A DNA stretch of 63,827 nucleotides from Flavobacterium psychroterrae. Lineage in GTDB: Bacteria; Bacteroidota; Bacteroidia; Flavobacteriales; Flavobacteriaceae. Location: positions 1 through 63,827 of the forward strand of contig NZ_JAGYVZ010000022.1 of assembly GCF_018380615.1 (NCBI RefSeq), read 5' to 3'. The notes below the pieces were generated by a model. It saw only the letters and a program-made list of their open reading frames with translations. It made no database searches and was not told where the DNA came from. Both the position numbers and the translations under genes were made by a program. Shown in pieces: positions 23,787-32,056 of the stretch (position 1 is its first letter; the number at the start of each line of letters is the position of its first letter).

Positions 23787-24950
23787 TTACTCAATTTTTA
23801 TAACTTGCCCTCTGTCATTACGGGAATTGCTTCCAATAATAAAATCTGTGTTTTTGGGGAAAATCTTAAAAGTAACGTTCTTATCTTTAAGAGTTTTTAT
23901 GATTTTGATACATTTTTTGAATGAAACATACTGATTATCCAAAATAATCTCAACCCTTTTACCCTTAAAAACCAGCGACGAATTTACTATTTTTTCTTTT
24001 TTTAAATTCATAAAGCGGACTTTATTTTTTAAAATAGAAGGCAATTTTTCAGACAAAATTTTATTTGAAGAATAAAAAACAATAGTTTCCGGTAATAGTT
24101 TTGCTTTGGTTTTCCCCTGAAACATTTTTGCAAAGGAAAAAAACCAAATTCCGATTTGAATAAAAAATTCAAAAAACCAAGATTTCTTAAAATGTTTCCG
24201 ATAGAAAAAATTCATCGCTTCCTGAAAACGTTTCATGTATTTTTCATCTTTTACCGTACTTTCTCCTTTATAATGTAAAACGGTTGTTTCATGAAAATAA
24301 TAATTGGATTTATTTTTTTGTAAAACGCGGTACGACAAATCGATATCATCAGCATACATAAAACATTTTTCATCAAAACCTTCTAATTCTAGATACAAAT
24401 CACGTTGCATCAACATAAAAGCGCCTACTAAAATATCGACTTTTCCAGTTTCGTCTTTTGCTAAATGCTGGGCATAATATTGATTGAAAAGTTTCCATTT
24501 TGGAAAAACTTTATACAATCCAAAAATCTTTGTAAATGCAATCCACGGCGTTGGGATTCCGCGTTTGCTTTCCGGCAGAAATTCTCCTGTTCCGTCAATT
24601 AATTGACAGCCTACAATTCCTAAATTGATTTGCCTTTCGGCGAAAGCCAAAACTTTAATAAATGTATCTTCGGCAACAACTGTATCGGGATTTAAAATGC
24701 AAATGTATTTTCCGGAAGCTTGCTCCACTCCTATATTATTCCCTTTTGGGAAACCAAAATTGGTCGTATTCTGAATTAATTTTACCGTTGGAAATTTATT
24801 TTGCATCATCAAACAACTCTCATCTGATGAATTATTATCGATAACAATGATTTCGGCGTGAAGTGTAGAAATGGCTTCCTGAACGCTTAACACACATTGT
24901 TCCAGAAAGTAACGTACATTATAATTAAGAATGATGACCGATAATTGCAT
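23787..24950 (-). CDS. Family 2 glycosyltransferase
   Basis: A 387-residue GT2 enzyme of the rhamnosyltransferase-like (WbbL) type. It begins LSVIILNYNVRYFLEQCVLS and has IIVIDNNSSDES, FGFPKGNN and CILNPDTVV, which hold the nucleotide-sugar and metal-binding Asp residues. GAFMLMQRDLYLELEGFDE and MYADDIDLSYRV follow. A short hydrophobic stretch near residues 255-275 (WFFEFFIQIGIWFFSFA) may anchor it to the inner membrane. It likely extends a cell-surface polysaccharide. It is followed on the same strand by the E2 gene. Confidence 0.9.
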   Translation of the reverse strand: MQLSVIILNYNVRYFLEQCVLSVQEAISTLHAEIIVIDNNSSDESCLMMQNKFPTVKLIQNTTNFGFPKGNNIGVEQASGKYICILNPDTVVAEDTFIKVLAFAERQINLGIVGCQLIDGTGEFLPESKRGIPTPWIAFTKIFGLYKVFPKWKLFNQYYAQHLAKDETGKVDILVGAFMLMQRDLYLELEGFDEKCFMYADDIDLSYRVLQKNKSNYYFHETTVLHYKGESTVKDEKYMKRFQEAMNFFYRKHFKKSWFFEFFIQIGIWFFSFAKMFQGKTKAKLLPETIVFYSSNKILSEKLPSILKNKVRFMNLKKEKIVNSSLVFKGKRVEIILDNQYVSFKKCIKIIKTLKDKNVTFKIFPKNTDFIIGSNSRNDRGQVIKIE

Positions 24951-24980
24951 GAAAAATAATGGAATTGAATTTTTCGAAAG

Positions 24981-26165
24981 TTAGAAATTTTCGGCCAAAC
25001 CAAGTCGTAAAGACCAATCGTTTTTACTGACTCCAAAATCAAGTATCAAATTGCTATTATTTTGCTTGTTCCATTTAATGCGCAAACCGGTTCCTACGGC
25101 TGGATTCCATTTTTTAAAATCATAAGTATCAAGATTAGAAACTGACGAAATATTAGTAAAAAATACGGCGCCAATAAAACCATTTTTAGTAATATCAGTT
25201 CTGTATTCGGTTTCAAAATAAATTAAGGCATTACTTCGAAATCTGTTTCTGGTAAAACCACGGCCTGTTTTTCCGTCCCGATCCCAACCAATACTTGGTA
25301 AATCGAGATAATGTGGTTTCCCGCCAAAAGTGGACCAATAAAAAGCACGATACGCTAAAACCCGATGTTTGTATTTATTAAACGAATGGTATTTTCGAGC
25401 ATCAAAATAGAAAGATTTCCATTTTTGATCTTCTACTCCGCTTGTATTAATTCTATAATCAGCTTCGATATATAAACCTTGTTCGGGATTTACATTGTTT
25501 TTTCGGGAATCATACAATCCCTGAATGGCGACTCCAAAAGAATTTTCATCTGAAAAATCGCCATTCATATATTTCACATAATCAGTTTCATCATCGATAT
25601 AGGATTCTTCAGAAATATTTTGGTAATTATCTAATAACAATCCTAAACCTAAACGAAAATTTCCAATTACTTTGCGGGTTGCAAATTGGTAAAAACGCCA
25701 TTGCTGATAATCCAGCGTTGACATTTTTTTATCTGTATTATGTCCGCCCAAACCATAAGTATCCTGCGGATAAATCATAAAACGATAATCACCGATAAAA
25801 TTCCAATTATTATCTTTTGTATAAATATAGGTTTGAATGGGAAAAACATATTGATTTGTAAAACTAAAATAAGGCGAAAATATAACTTGAGACATTCTGG
25901 TAGTATTGCGATCGCCAAGATAAAAAGTAGTTAAAAATGAAACCACTAATCCTGCATTTTTATTGGCATCTACAGGAACCGGAAGTAACGAAAATGCAAT
26001 TTTTTTATCAGGATTTATTCGTAGTGAATCATTTTTATGAAAGAGTTTATACAAAACATCTAAAATATCTTTTTTATTATTTGTAACTGAATCATTTTGT
26101 GAATAACAAAATGGCATCAGAAAGAAGAAGAAAAATAAAATAATTAGAGATTTTACATTTTTCAT
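24981..26165 (-). CDS. BamA/TamA-like outer-membrane barrel (Omp85 D15 domain)
   Basis: A 394-residue outer-membrane protein. A signal peptide (about 1-22, hydrophobic LIILFFFFFLMPFCYS) precedes a barrel domain of surface-antigen D15 type. Strand patterns with alternating hydrophobics run to the end, and the last residues LRLGLAENF form a C-terminal aromatic beta-signal. It lacks POTRA domains, so it is the short form common in Bacteroidota. Its role could be lipid or protein translocation. A -7 box (TAAATTTG, minus strand) is at 26195-26202. Confidence 0.82.
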   Translation of the reverse strand: MKNVKSLIILFFFFFLMPFCYSQNDSVTNNKKDILDVLYKLFHKNDSLRINPDKKIAFSLLPVPVDANKNAGLVVSFLTTFYLGDRNTTRMSQVIFSPYFSFTNQYVFPIQTYIYTKDNNWNFIGDYRFMIYPQDTYGLGGHNTDKKMSTLDYQQWRFYQFATRKVIGNFRLGLGLLLDNYQNISEESYIDDETDYVKYMNGDFSDENSFGVAIQGLYDSRKNNVNPEQGLYIEADYRINTSGVEDQKWKSFYFDARKYHSFNKYKHRVLAYRAFYWSTFGGKPHYLDLPSIGWDRDGKTGRGFTRNRFRSNALIYFETEYRTDITKNGFIGAVFFTNISSVSNLDTYDFKKWNPAVGTGLRIKWNKQNNSNLILDFGVSKNDWSLRLGLAENF

Positions 26166-26194
26166 TTCGTAAGATTTTCAGAGACAAGTTCTTA

Positions 26195-26202
26195 CAAATT
26201 TA
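26195..26202 (-). promoter_or_regulatory. -7 promoter box of the D15-domain gene
   Basis: Read on the minus strand it is TAAATTTG, 30 bp upstream of the start at 26165. Confidence 0.5.
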
Positions 26203-26292
26203 AAGTTTAATTTAAAACGAAAGCTATTTTAGAAATAATAAAAAACAGATTGTAAAAATGCATATTTTTGATTTTGAATAAAACTTATTTCC

Positions 26293-26877
26293 ATGATAAA
26301 AAAAAGACTGATTCATTCATTCACTTTTTTATTGACTATTGGATTTTTTATATCTGGATTTACTTTCTTCAAAAATTATTCAGATCAAAATCTCGTTAAA
26401 ACCTCAACCTGGTATATTGCCGGTCCAGTTTTAGAAAGTCAGGAAACTATTAATCGTGTTCGTCTGGAAAATGAAATTATAAAAGTAACGGCAAAAGATA
26501 ATCCGGTTGGTGAAATTGAGTTGAATGTTTTGATTACACCCTCAGATTCAAATGACGGAGTTCCAACAAATTTATCTGACACATCTAAATTTGTGAGTAT
26601 TACATATAAATCATCTCAATTAATAAAACTTCAGGCGCGTCAGGGAAATACTGAAGGAACGGGTTGCGTGCATGGAGGTTCGCATCCAAGAATTGATATT
26701 TTACCTTCACCAAAAAGATTCACTACAATTAAAATTCGGTGGTCTGATTTTAGACAGGACGGTTTGCCGTACGGAAAACTTTTAGACATTCATAATTTAT
26801 GCAAATTCAATTTTGTGAATTACAAACCGGTTCCGGGAGCATTTCTAGAAATCAAATCAGTAATAGTTCAAAACTAA
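26293..26877 (+). CDS. Uncharacterised exported protein
   Basis: A 194-residue protein that I do not assign to a family. An N-terminal hydrophobic segment (about 10-27) acts as signal peptide or anchor. The mature part looks like an all-beta domain. One conserved-looking stretch, NTEGTGCVHGGSHPRID, contains Cys and His residues that could bind a metal. The C-terminal part (FTTIKIRWSDFRQDGLPYGK) is reminiscent of carbohydrate-binding jelly-roll domains, but this is weak. It ends 4 bp before the next gene, so the two form an operon. Confidence 0.7.
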   Translation: MIKKRLIHSFTFLLTIGFFISGFTFFKNYSDQNLVKTSTWYIAGPVLESQETINRVRLENEIIKVTAKDNPVGEIELNVLITPSDSNDGVPTNLSDTSKFVSITYKSSQLIKLQARQGNTEGTGCVHGGSHPRIDILPSPKRFTTIKIRWSDFRQDGLPYGKLLDIHNLCKFNFVNYKPVPGAFLEIKSVIVQN

Positions 26878-26881
26878 AAAC

Positions 26882-27283
26882 ATGAAAACAAGACTTTTTC
26901 TTTCACTTTTCGTTGCCTTATTATTTTTAAATTTCGGCTACAGCCAAAAAAAATCTACACCTCAAAAAATAGATATTAACGGTGTTTGGGAAGATATTAA
27001 TTCAGACGTTCGTAATGCTGTTGCAATTATATCTGAACAAAACGGAAAAGTTATTTTCTCGCATTATCTGGAATGGAAAGGTCAAAAATTTGTAGAAAGC
27101 GGTATCGGAAAACGAATTGGAAATACAATTGGTTATACCGTAGATGTGACTTTACCCATTAAAGACTGGGCAACGGCGGGAACACATACTTTAACATTAT
27201 CCGAAGATGGAAATACGCTGGAAGGAACTTTTATAGACAATAAAAAAAGAACAGGAAAAATTGCGTTTAAGCGTGTGAGATAA
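26882..27283 (+). CDS. Small secreted protein of unknown function
   Basis: A 133-residue protein with a clear signal peptide (MKTRLFLSLFVALLFLNFGY, cut near SQ). The mature part resembles small Bacteroidota beta-barrel domains: DINGVWEDINSDVRNAVAII near the start, then TLTLSEDGNTLEGTFIDNKK and a closing RTGKIAFKRVR. This is the pattern of lipocalin-like or avidin-like folds. It starts 4 bp after the previous gene, so co-transcription is likely. A palindrome lies between it and the convergent acyltransferase gene. Confidence 0.75.
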   Translation: MKTRLFLSLFVALLFLNFGYSQKKSTPQKIDINGVWEDINSDVRNAVAIISEQNGKVIFSHYLEWKGQKFVESGIGKRIGNTIGYTVDVTLPIKDWATAGTHTLTLSEDGNTLEGTFIDNKKRTGKIAFKRVR

Positions 27284-27287
27284 AAAA

Positions 27288-27352
27288 AATTGTTTCAGGT
27301 TTCAGGTTTCAGGTTCGCACTAAACTTGAAACTTGAAACCTGAAACTTTTAA
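27288..27352. repeat. Intergenic palindrome, TTTCAGG words
   Basis: TTTCAGG is repeated three times in the left arm (27294-27314). The right arm has AAACTTGAAACTTGAAACCT followed by GAAAC. It lies between convergent genes and has little loop, so it may act as a terminator. Confidence 0.8.
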
Positions 27353-27363
27353 AACCTTTAATA

Positions 27364-28557
27364 TTATAAATGCAATTGGATTTTATATTTATTGCACAAC
27401 TTCATCACAAATAACATTATCGTTGAAAAAATAAGCGACCAGATAATTCCCGGAACACCTACACGAAAATACCCCGGAATAATATGAATTTGAAAAGCTT
27501 TGCAGAAATAATAAATTACGCCCGGCAAAATATAAATCAATAACGGATTTGCTGCTGCAGGCATAAAGAAATTACTCCATTTGGTGATTTTTTTAATTTC
27601 CATTAGCCAATACAAAAAGTAAAAGATAACAGTACAAATTGATGCCGAAAACATTGTCCATGACGGCGTTCCTTTTATTTTTGAGATTCCGAAATAAGGT
27701 CTTAATAAATACCCTGTTACAAAAAATAAAACAGCAAAACCTATTACTGCCCAATTTATTTTAGCTGCTACTTTTCGGTCAAAAAACAATAACGAAATTA
27801 CTACTCCGGCAGCAACTAATGCCGCATGAGTTAAATGTCCCGCAATAAAACTCAACCACGACGTTTGCTGTATAAAAGATCCTTCGGTTAAATTGATAGT
27901 ATTTGCTGCTACACAAATTACCAAAAAAGCAATCATCGCCCATAGTCGTCCGGAAACGATCCAATAATATACTACTGTAAATAGATATGCCCAACCAATT
28001 AAACCCAGAATTCCCCACCATTTTGGTGTCATTCCTATTTTACCTGTTTCTTCCTGAACATATAGAAAATAAAGCGCTATTAAAACTAACATTCCACCAT
28101 ATTGAAGCGTATATTTTAACCAAACAGGAAAATCTTTGGCATATTTGTTCCATATAGGAATTGGCATTAAATAAGCTAAAAGTCCCCAAAATACTGGTGT
28201 AATTATCATTTTTGTGGCATCATAACCATATTCGGCATTGACCATAAAAACACCAATAATTATTAAGGCAAAAGCTCTTTTTAAAGTATGTGTCCAAATT
28301 GTTTTAGTACTATCGCCTTTGAGTAATCTTGCATTAAATGCAAACGGAACTGACATACCAACAATAAATAAAAAAGCAGGAAAAACAACATCTACAAAAG
28401 TCATCGCATCAGCATCAGCCGGCATATGCCTTAGCCATTGCGGCACTTGTTTTATACTTGCAAGCTCATTTACAAAAATCATAATAAAAATTGTAATTCC
28501 GCGTAAAGCATCAATAGAAATGATTCTTTGATTGTATAAATTTTCTTTAATTCTCAT
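27364..28557 (-). CDS. DUF5009/HGSNAT-like membrane protein, second copy
   Basis: A 397-residue membrane protein with about 10-11 helices. RIISIDALRGITIFIMIFVN at the start and DADAMTFVDVVFPAFLFIVG mark the DUF5009/HGSNAT-like acyltransferase superfamily. It is a distant paralogue of the protein at 12799-14070 (which starts RLISLDVFRGLTILLMTIVN). The two share the opening motif but differ strongly later. It probably transfers an acyl group across the inner membrane to a sugar; the substrate is unknown. It is divergent from the CpsB-like gene. Confidence 0.8.
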   Translation of the reverse strand: MRIKENLYNQRIISIDALRGITIFIMIFVNELASIKQVPQWLRHMPADADAMTFVDVVFPAFLFIVGMSVPFAFNARLLKGDSTKTIWTHTLKRAFALIIIGVFMVNAEYGYDATKMIITPVFWGLLAYLMPIPIWNKYAKDFPVWLKYTLQYGGMLVLIALYFLYVQEETGKIGMTPKWWGILGLIGWAYLFTVVYYWIVSGRLWAMIAFLVICVAANTINLTEGSFIQQTSWLSFIAGHLTHAALVAAGVVISLLFFDRKVAAKINWAVIGFAVLFFVTGYLLRPYFGISKIKGTPSWTMFSASICTVIFYFLYWLMEIKKITKWSNFFMPAAANPLLIYILPGVIYYFCKAFQIHIIPGYFRVGVPGIIWSLIFSTIMLFVMKLCNKYKIQLHL

Positions 28558-28660
28558 AAATAATTATATTTTTAGCAATTTCAAATATAATATAATTATA
28601 AAATGCGCAGTTACAATTGTTACATTAAAATTTAATAATAACAAATCCTTTCCATTTATA

Positions 28661-28668
28661 TACTTTTG
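28661..28668 (+). promoter_or_regulatory. -7 promoter box close to the cpsB-like start
   Basis: TACTTTTG ends only 4 bp before ATG 28673. If transcription starts about 4-7 bp after the box, the message would have almost no leader. Confidence 0.5.
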
Positions 28669-28672
28669 CAAC

Positions 28673-29410
28673 ATGCTATCCTTCTTAAAATCCAAGCCCA
28701 AATTAAAAGATCTTTTATCTGATAATTATATCGATATCCATTCGCATTTATTACCCGGAATTGATGATGGCGCAAAAACTATTAGGGACACAATAAAACT
28801 GGCAAAAGCATTTGAGGAAATGGGCATTTCTCACGCTATTACAACGCCTCATATTAGTCATTATATCTGGAAAAATTCTCCGGAAATCATAATTGCTAAA
28901 CATAAGGAAACTTCTATTTTATTGGATAAGGAAAATATCAATATTCCTTTTAATGTTGCCGCAGAATATTTTATGGATGATTGGTTCGAAAGTCATCTTC
29001 AAACCGAAAAACTTCTTACGCTAAAGGACAATTATGTTCTGGTAGAAATGTCATATCAAAATGCTCCAATACAGTTGTATAAAATTATATTTGAGTTACA
29101 AGTTGCGGGATATATTCCAGTTTTGGCACACCCGGAACGGTATTTATATTATCGAAAAGATTTTAATGAATATGAAAAACTAAAAAAAGCCGGATGTTTT
29201 TTTCAGTTGAATTTATTATCAACGGTTGGTTATTATGGAGAAAGAATAACTAAAACTGCCGAAGAACTTCTAAAAAAAGGAATGTATGATTTTACAGGAA
29301 CTGACGTACATCATATGAAGCATATCGCCTCTTTTAATGAAAAAATCAAGATTGACAGTGTAGCAAATTTAAAGGAAGTGATTCAGAATAATCAGTTTTT
29401 TAAATTCTGA
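28673..29410 (+). CDS. CpsB/YwqE-type tyrosine-protein phosphatase
   Basis: A 245-residue metal-dependent phosphatase of the PHP superfamily. I chose ATG 28673. The frame is open 47 codons further, but those codons encode an implausible hydrophobic and Asn-rich stretch that overlaps the divergent gene. Metal ligands are visible in DIHSHLLPGIDDGAKT, TTPHIS, VLAHPERY and TGTDVHHMK. Such enzymes dephosphorylate the tyrosine kinases that control capsule or exopolysaccharide export. The convergent neighbour is a priming glycosyl-phosphate transferase, which supports a role in polysaccharide synthesis. Confidence 0.9.
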   Translation: MLSFLKSKPKLKDLLSDNYIDIHSHLLPGIDDGAKTIRDTIKLAKAFEEMGISHAITTPHISHYIWKNSPEIIIAKHKETSILLDKENINIPFNVAAEYFMDDWFESHLQTEKLLTLKDNYVLVEMSYQNAPIQLYKIIFELQVAGYIPVLAHPERYLYYRKDFNEYEKLKKAGCFFQLNLLSTVGYYGERITKTAEELLKKGMYDFTGTDVHHMKHIASFNEKIKIDSVANLKEVIQNNQFFKF

Positions 29411-29420
29411 TTAAACTTCA

Positions 29421-30839
29421 TTAATAAGCGTTTTCTTCGCCTTTGAATATGTTGATGATTGTTTTTACAATGATTTTCATATCCAGCAAAAAGCTCCAGT
29501 TTTCGATATACCAAATATCATATTCCACTCTGTTTTCCATATCGCTTAATATTTTTGTTTCACCGCGAAAACCGTTAACCTGAGCCCAACCTGTAATTCC
29601 GGGTTTGGCATATTGACGCACTACATAATTATTAATCAAATCACTGTATTCTTTTACAACATTCATCATGTGCGGTCTTGGCCCAACAACAGACATGTCT
29701 CCCCAGAAAACATTAAAAAATTGTGGCAACTCATCAATACTTGTTTTGCGAATAAAAGCGCCAAATTTAGTAATACGGCTGTCACCTCTTTCTGTTATTT
29801 TATTATGAGCAAAATCATTTAAGTACATACTTCTAAATTTCAAGCATTTAAAAGATCGCTTATCACGACCTTCCCTTACTTGTTTAAAAAAAACCGGACC
29901 TGGTGATTCGATTTTAATAATCAACATTATTATGGGAAACAACCACGGAAAAACAAATAGAATTACTAAACTTGAAAAACAAATATCAAATGCTTTTTTC
30001 AACAATCTGTTTACAGGAAATTCCAACGGTTCTGTGCGAAACATTAATACTGCTGTATTTTCATAAAAAGTGACCTCGACTTTGCTGGCTTTTGTATACA
30101 ATTGAAAATCCGGGATAAATTTGATTCGCACCATATTTTGTTCACAAATTCTGGTTAGCTCATTGATTATTTCGATATTATCAATATGTAATGCAACATA
30201 CATTTCATCGACTTTTTTATCATTGACAAATTGCCTGATTGCATCAAATCCGCCTAAGACTAATTTAGGATCAACAATTTTATTTTCGATGGTTTCATCA
30301 AAAAAGCCTAAAAATCGATAACCGTAAGTTAAATCCTTAGCCAAAATTTTTCTGATTTTTTCTCCTGATTCATTGGCACCAACTACAATAAATGTTTTAA
30401 AATTATATCCTTTTGCACGAATGTATTTTAAAAGTTTCATCGATAAATAACGGGAAATCATTAATAACCCGAAAAAAATAAAATAAAAAGAAAGTAATCT
30501 AAGTCTTGAAATATCATTGTATTGTAAATAAACTACAAAAACCGAGATGATGGCAGCATGAATCACCAGCTTTTTTATTGTTCTTACTAATATAGATTCA
30601 ATTGGCTCAACCCTTATGCTTCGGTTAGAATCATTTTGAAGTAATAAGGCTATCCATATTAAAATCGCCAGTAATGAGACTGTCTTTTCTTCTTTGGATA
30701 AAAGCATGTCTAAACTGCCAAATCTAGCCAATGCCGAAAGGATCGTCGCTAAATTTAACAATACCACATCTACGCCAACAAATAAAAGTTTAAAATAGCG
30801 TGAAAAACGGTAATGGGACAGTTTTTGTAAAAATTTCAT
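29421..30839 (-). CDS. Polyprenyl glycosylphosphotransferase (WcaJ-like)
   Basis: A 472-residue inner-membrane enzyme that loads the first sugar phosphate onto undecaprenyl phosphate for exopolysaccharide synthesis. Four helices lie within about residues 15-130, a nucleotide-binding CoA-like domain follows (about 145-260), then a fifth helix (about 280-305). The catalytic domain has SPGPVFFKQVREGRDKRSF, KFRSM, RKTSIDELPQFFNVFWGDMS and VGPRPH. The full-length layout matches WcaJ and CpsE types. It is convergent with the CpsB-like phosphatase gene, with 10 bp between them. Confidence 0.93.
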   Translation of the reverse strand: MKFLQKLSHYRFSRYFKLLFVGVDVVLLNLATILSALARFGSLDMLLSKEEKTVSLLAILIWIALLLQNDSNRSIRVEPIESILVRTIKKLVIHAAIISVFVVYLQYNDISRLRLLSFYFIFFGLLMISRYLSMKLLKYIRAKGYNFKTFIVVGANESGEKIRKILAKDLTYGYRFLGFFDETIENKIVDPKLVLGGFDAIRQFVNDKKVDEMYVALHIDNIEIINELTRICEQNMVRIKFIPDFQLYTKASKVEVTFYENTAVLMFRTEPLEFPVNRLLKKAFDICFSSLVILFVFPWLFPIIMLIIKIESPGPVFFKQVREGRDKRSFKCLKFRSMYLNDFAHNKITERGDSRITKFGAFIRKTSIDELPQFFNVFWGDMSVVGPRPHMMNVVKEYSDLINNYVVRQYAKPGITGWAQVNGFRGETKILSDMENRVEYDIWYIENWSFLLDMKIIVKTIINIFKGEENAY

Positions 30840-30984
30840 ATTTGGTATTTACGCTTTATCAAAAGAACAAAAATCAATTAATAAAATCGATGCAAAATAC
30901 TACTTTAATTATATTTTCGATACTAATTAAATCTAATCTTTTAAAACTTTACTTTTATTGCATGCAAATTTAATATTGCAGACC

Positions 30985-31950
30985 ATGATAAAAACTATTT
31001 TATTCTTTTGCCTGATTATATCATCCGGTTACGCACAAATTAAGGGATGTACAGATCCGCTTTCTCAAAATTACAATCCTAAAGCAACAATAAATAATGG
31101 AAGCTGCATTTATAAAAATGTTAAGATAAAGCCTGAATATTCAAATCAATTAAGCGATTCTATCAAGGAGACTTCAGGATTAATTGCTTTTGATAATTTA
31201 TTCTGGACTCACAACGACGATCATGACAAAACGATTTACGGATTAGATTCGTTAGGAAATATTAGAAAGAAAATCATTTTGGAGAAAGTCACAAACCATG
31301 ACTGTGAAGAAATTTCACAAGACAGCACTCATTTATATATAGGCGATTTTGGAAATAATTTCTCCGGAAACAGAACAGATTTGAATATTCTGAAAATAGA
31401 AAAAAAATCTTTTCTGGAAGGAAATCCCACTATTGAAACTATTTCGTTTCGTTATGCTGATCAAACTGATTTTTCACCGCAAAAAGGCAATACTACTAAT
31501 TTTGATTGTGAAGCTTTTATAGTCTCAAAAGACAGTATTTATTTGTTTACCAAACAATGGAGTTCTTCTAAAACTACAATTTATGCTTTACCTAAAACAG
31601 CCGGCAATCACGTTGCACAGCTAAAACATACGCTGGATACAAAAGGATTGGTAACAGGAGCGACGTATTTAGAGTCAAAAAAATTAATTGCACTTTGTGG
31701 ATATTCTAAAATGGGAAAACCGTTTTTGTATCTTTTATATGATTTCAAAGACAATGATTTTTTATCCGGAAACAAACGAAGGATCACTATTAAACTTCCT
31801 ATTATTCAAATTGAAGGCATTGCGACAAAAGATGGCTTACACTATTATGTAACGAATGAAGCATTGGTTCGAAAACCTATTATCAATGTCCAGCAACAAA
31901 TTCATCGGTTTGATTTAAGTCGTATTTTGAAATCCTATCTCCATAAATAA
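30985..31950 (+). CDS. Secreted beta-propeller-like protein
   Basis: A 321-residue exported protein. I chose ATG 30985 because it opens a clear signal peptide (IKTILFFCLIISSGYA); an upstream TTG at 30958 adds nine residues before it. After the signal comes GCTDPLSQNYNPKATINNGS and a CIY, a short Cys-containing motif common at the start of secreted Bacteroidota proteins. The rest has strand repeats (GLIAFDNLFWTHNDDHDKTI, YIGDFGNN, GLVTGATYL) like a beta-propeller. No C-terminal secretion domain of the T9SS is obvious. Function unknown. Confidence 0.75.
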   Translation: MIKTILFFCLIISSGYAQIKGCTDPLSQNYNPKATINNGSCIYKNVKIKPEYSNQLSDSIKETSGLIAFDNLFWTHNDDHDKTIYGLDSLGNIRKKIILEKVTNHDCEEISQDSTHLYIGDFGNNFSGNRTDLNILKIEKKSFLEGNPTIETISFRYADQTDFSPQKGNTTNFDCEAFIVSKDSIYLFTKQWSSSKTTIYALPKTAGNHVAQLKHTLDTKGLVTGATYLESKKLIALCGYSKMGKPFLYLLYDFKDNDFLSGNKRRITIKLPIIQIEGIATKDGLHYYVTNEALVRKPIINVQQQIHRFDLSRILKSYLHK

Positions 31951-32008
31951 TTCGCAAATGGCAATATAATAGCTTACTTTTGCAAAAAGTTATGTTTTGT
32001 AAATCATT

Positions 32009-32050
32009 CATAACTTATAATTTATAACTCATAATTTATAACTCATAATT
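32009..32050 (+). repeat. 14-bp tandem repeat upstream of the ABC-F gene
   Basis: Three units, CATAACTTATAATT, TATAACTCATAATT and TATAACTCATAATT, lie at 32009-32022, 32023-32036 and 32037-32050. The last ends 6 bp before the GTG start. No inverted arm is present. Confidence 0.8.
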
Positions 32051-32056
32051 TACAAA

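Noticed and set aside
32009..32050. Phase-variable tandem repeat controlling the ABC-F gene
   Set aside because: Three 14-bp units lie next to the start codon and copy-number change could matter, but there is no frame effect and no evidence of variation from one sequence.
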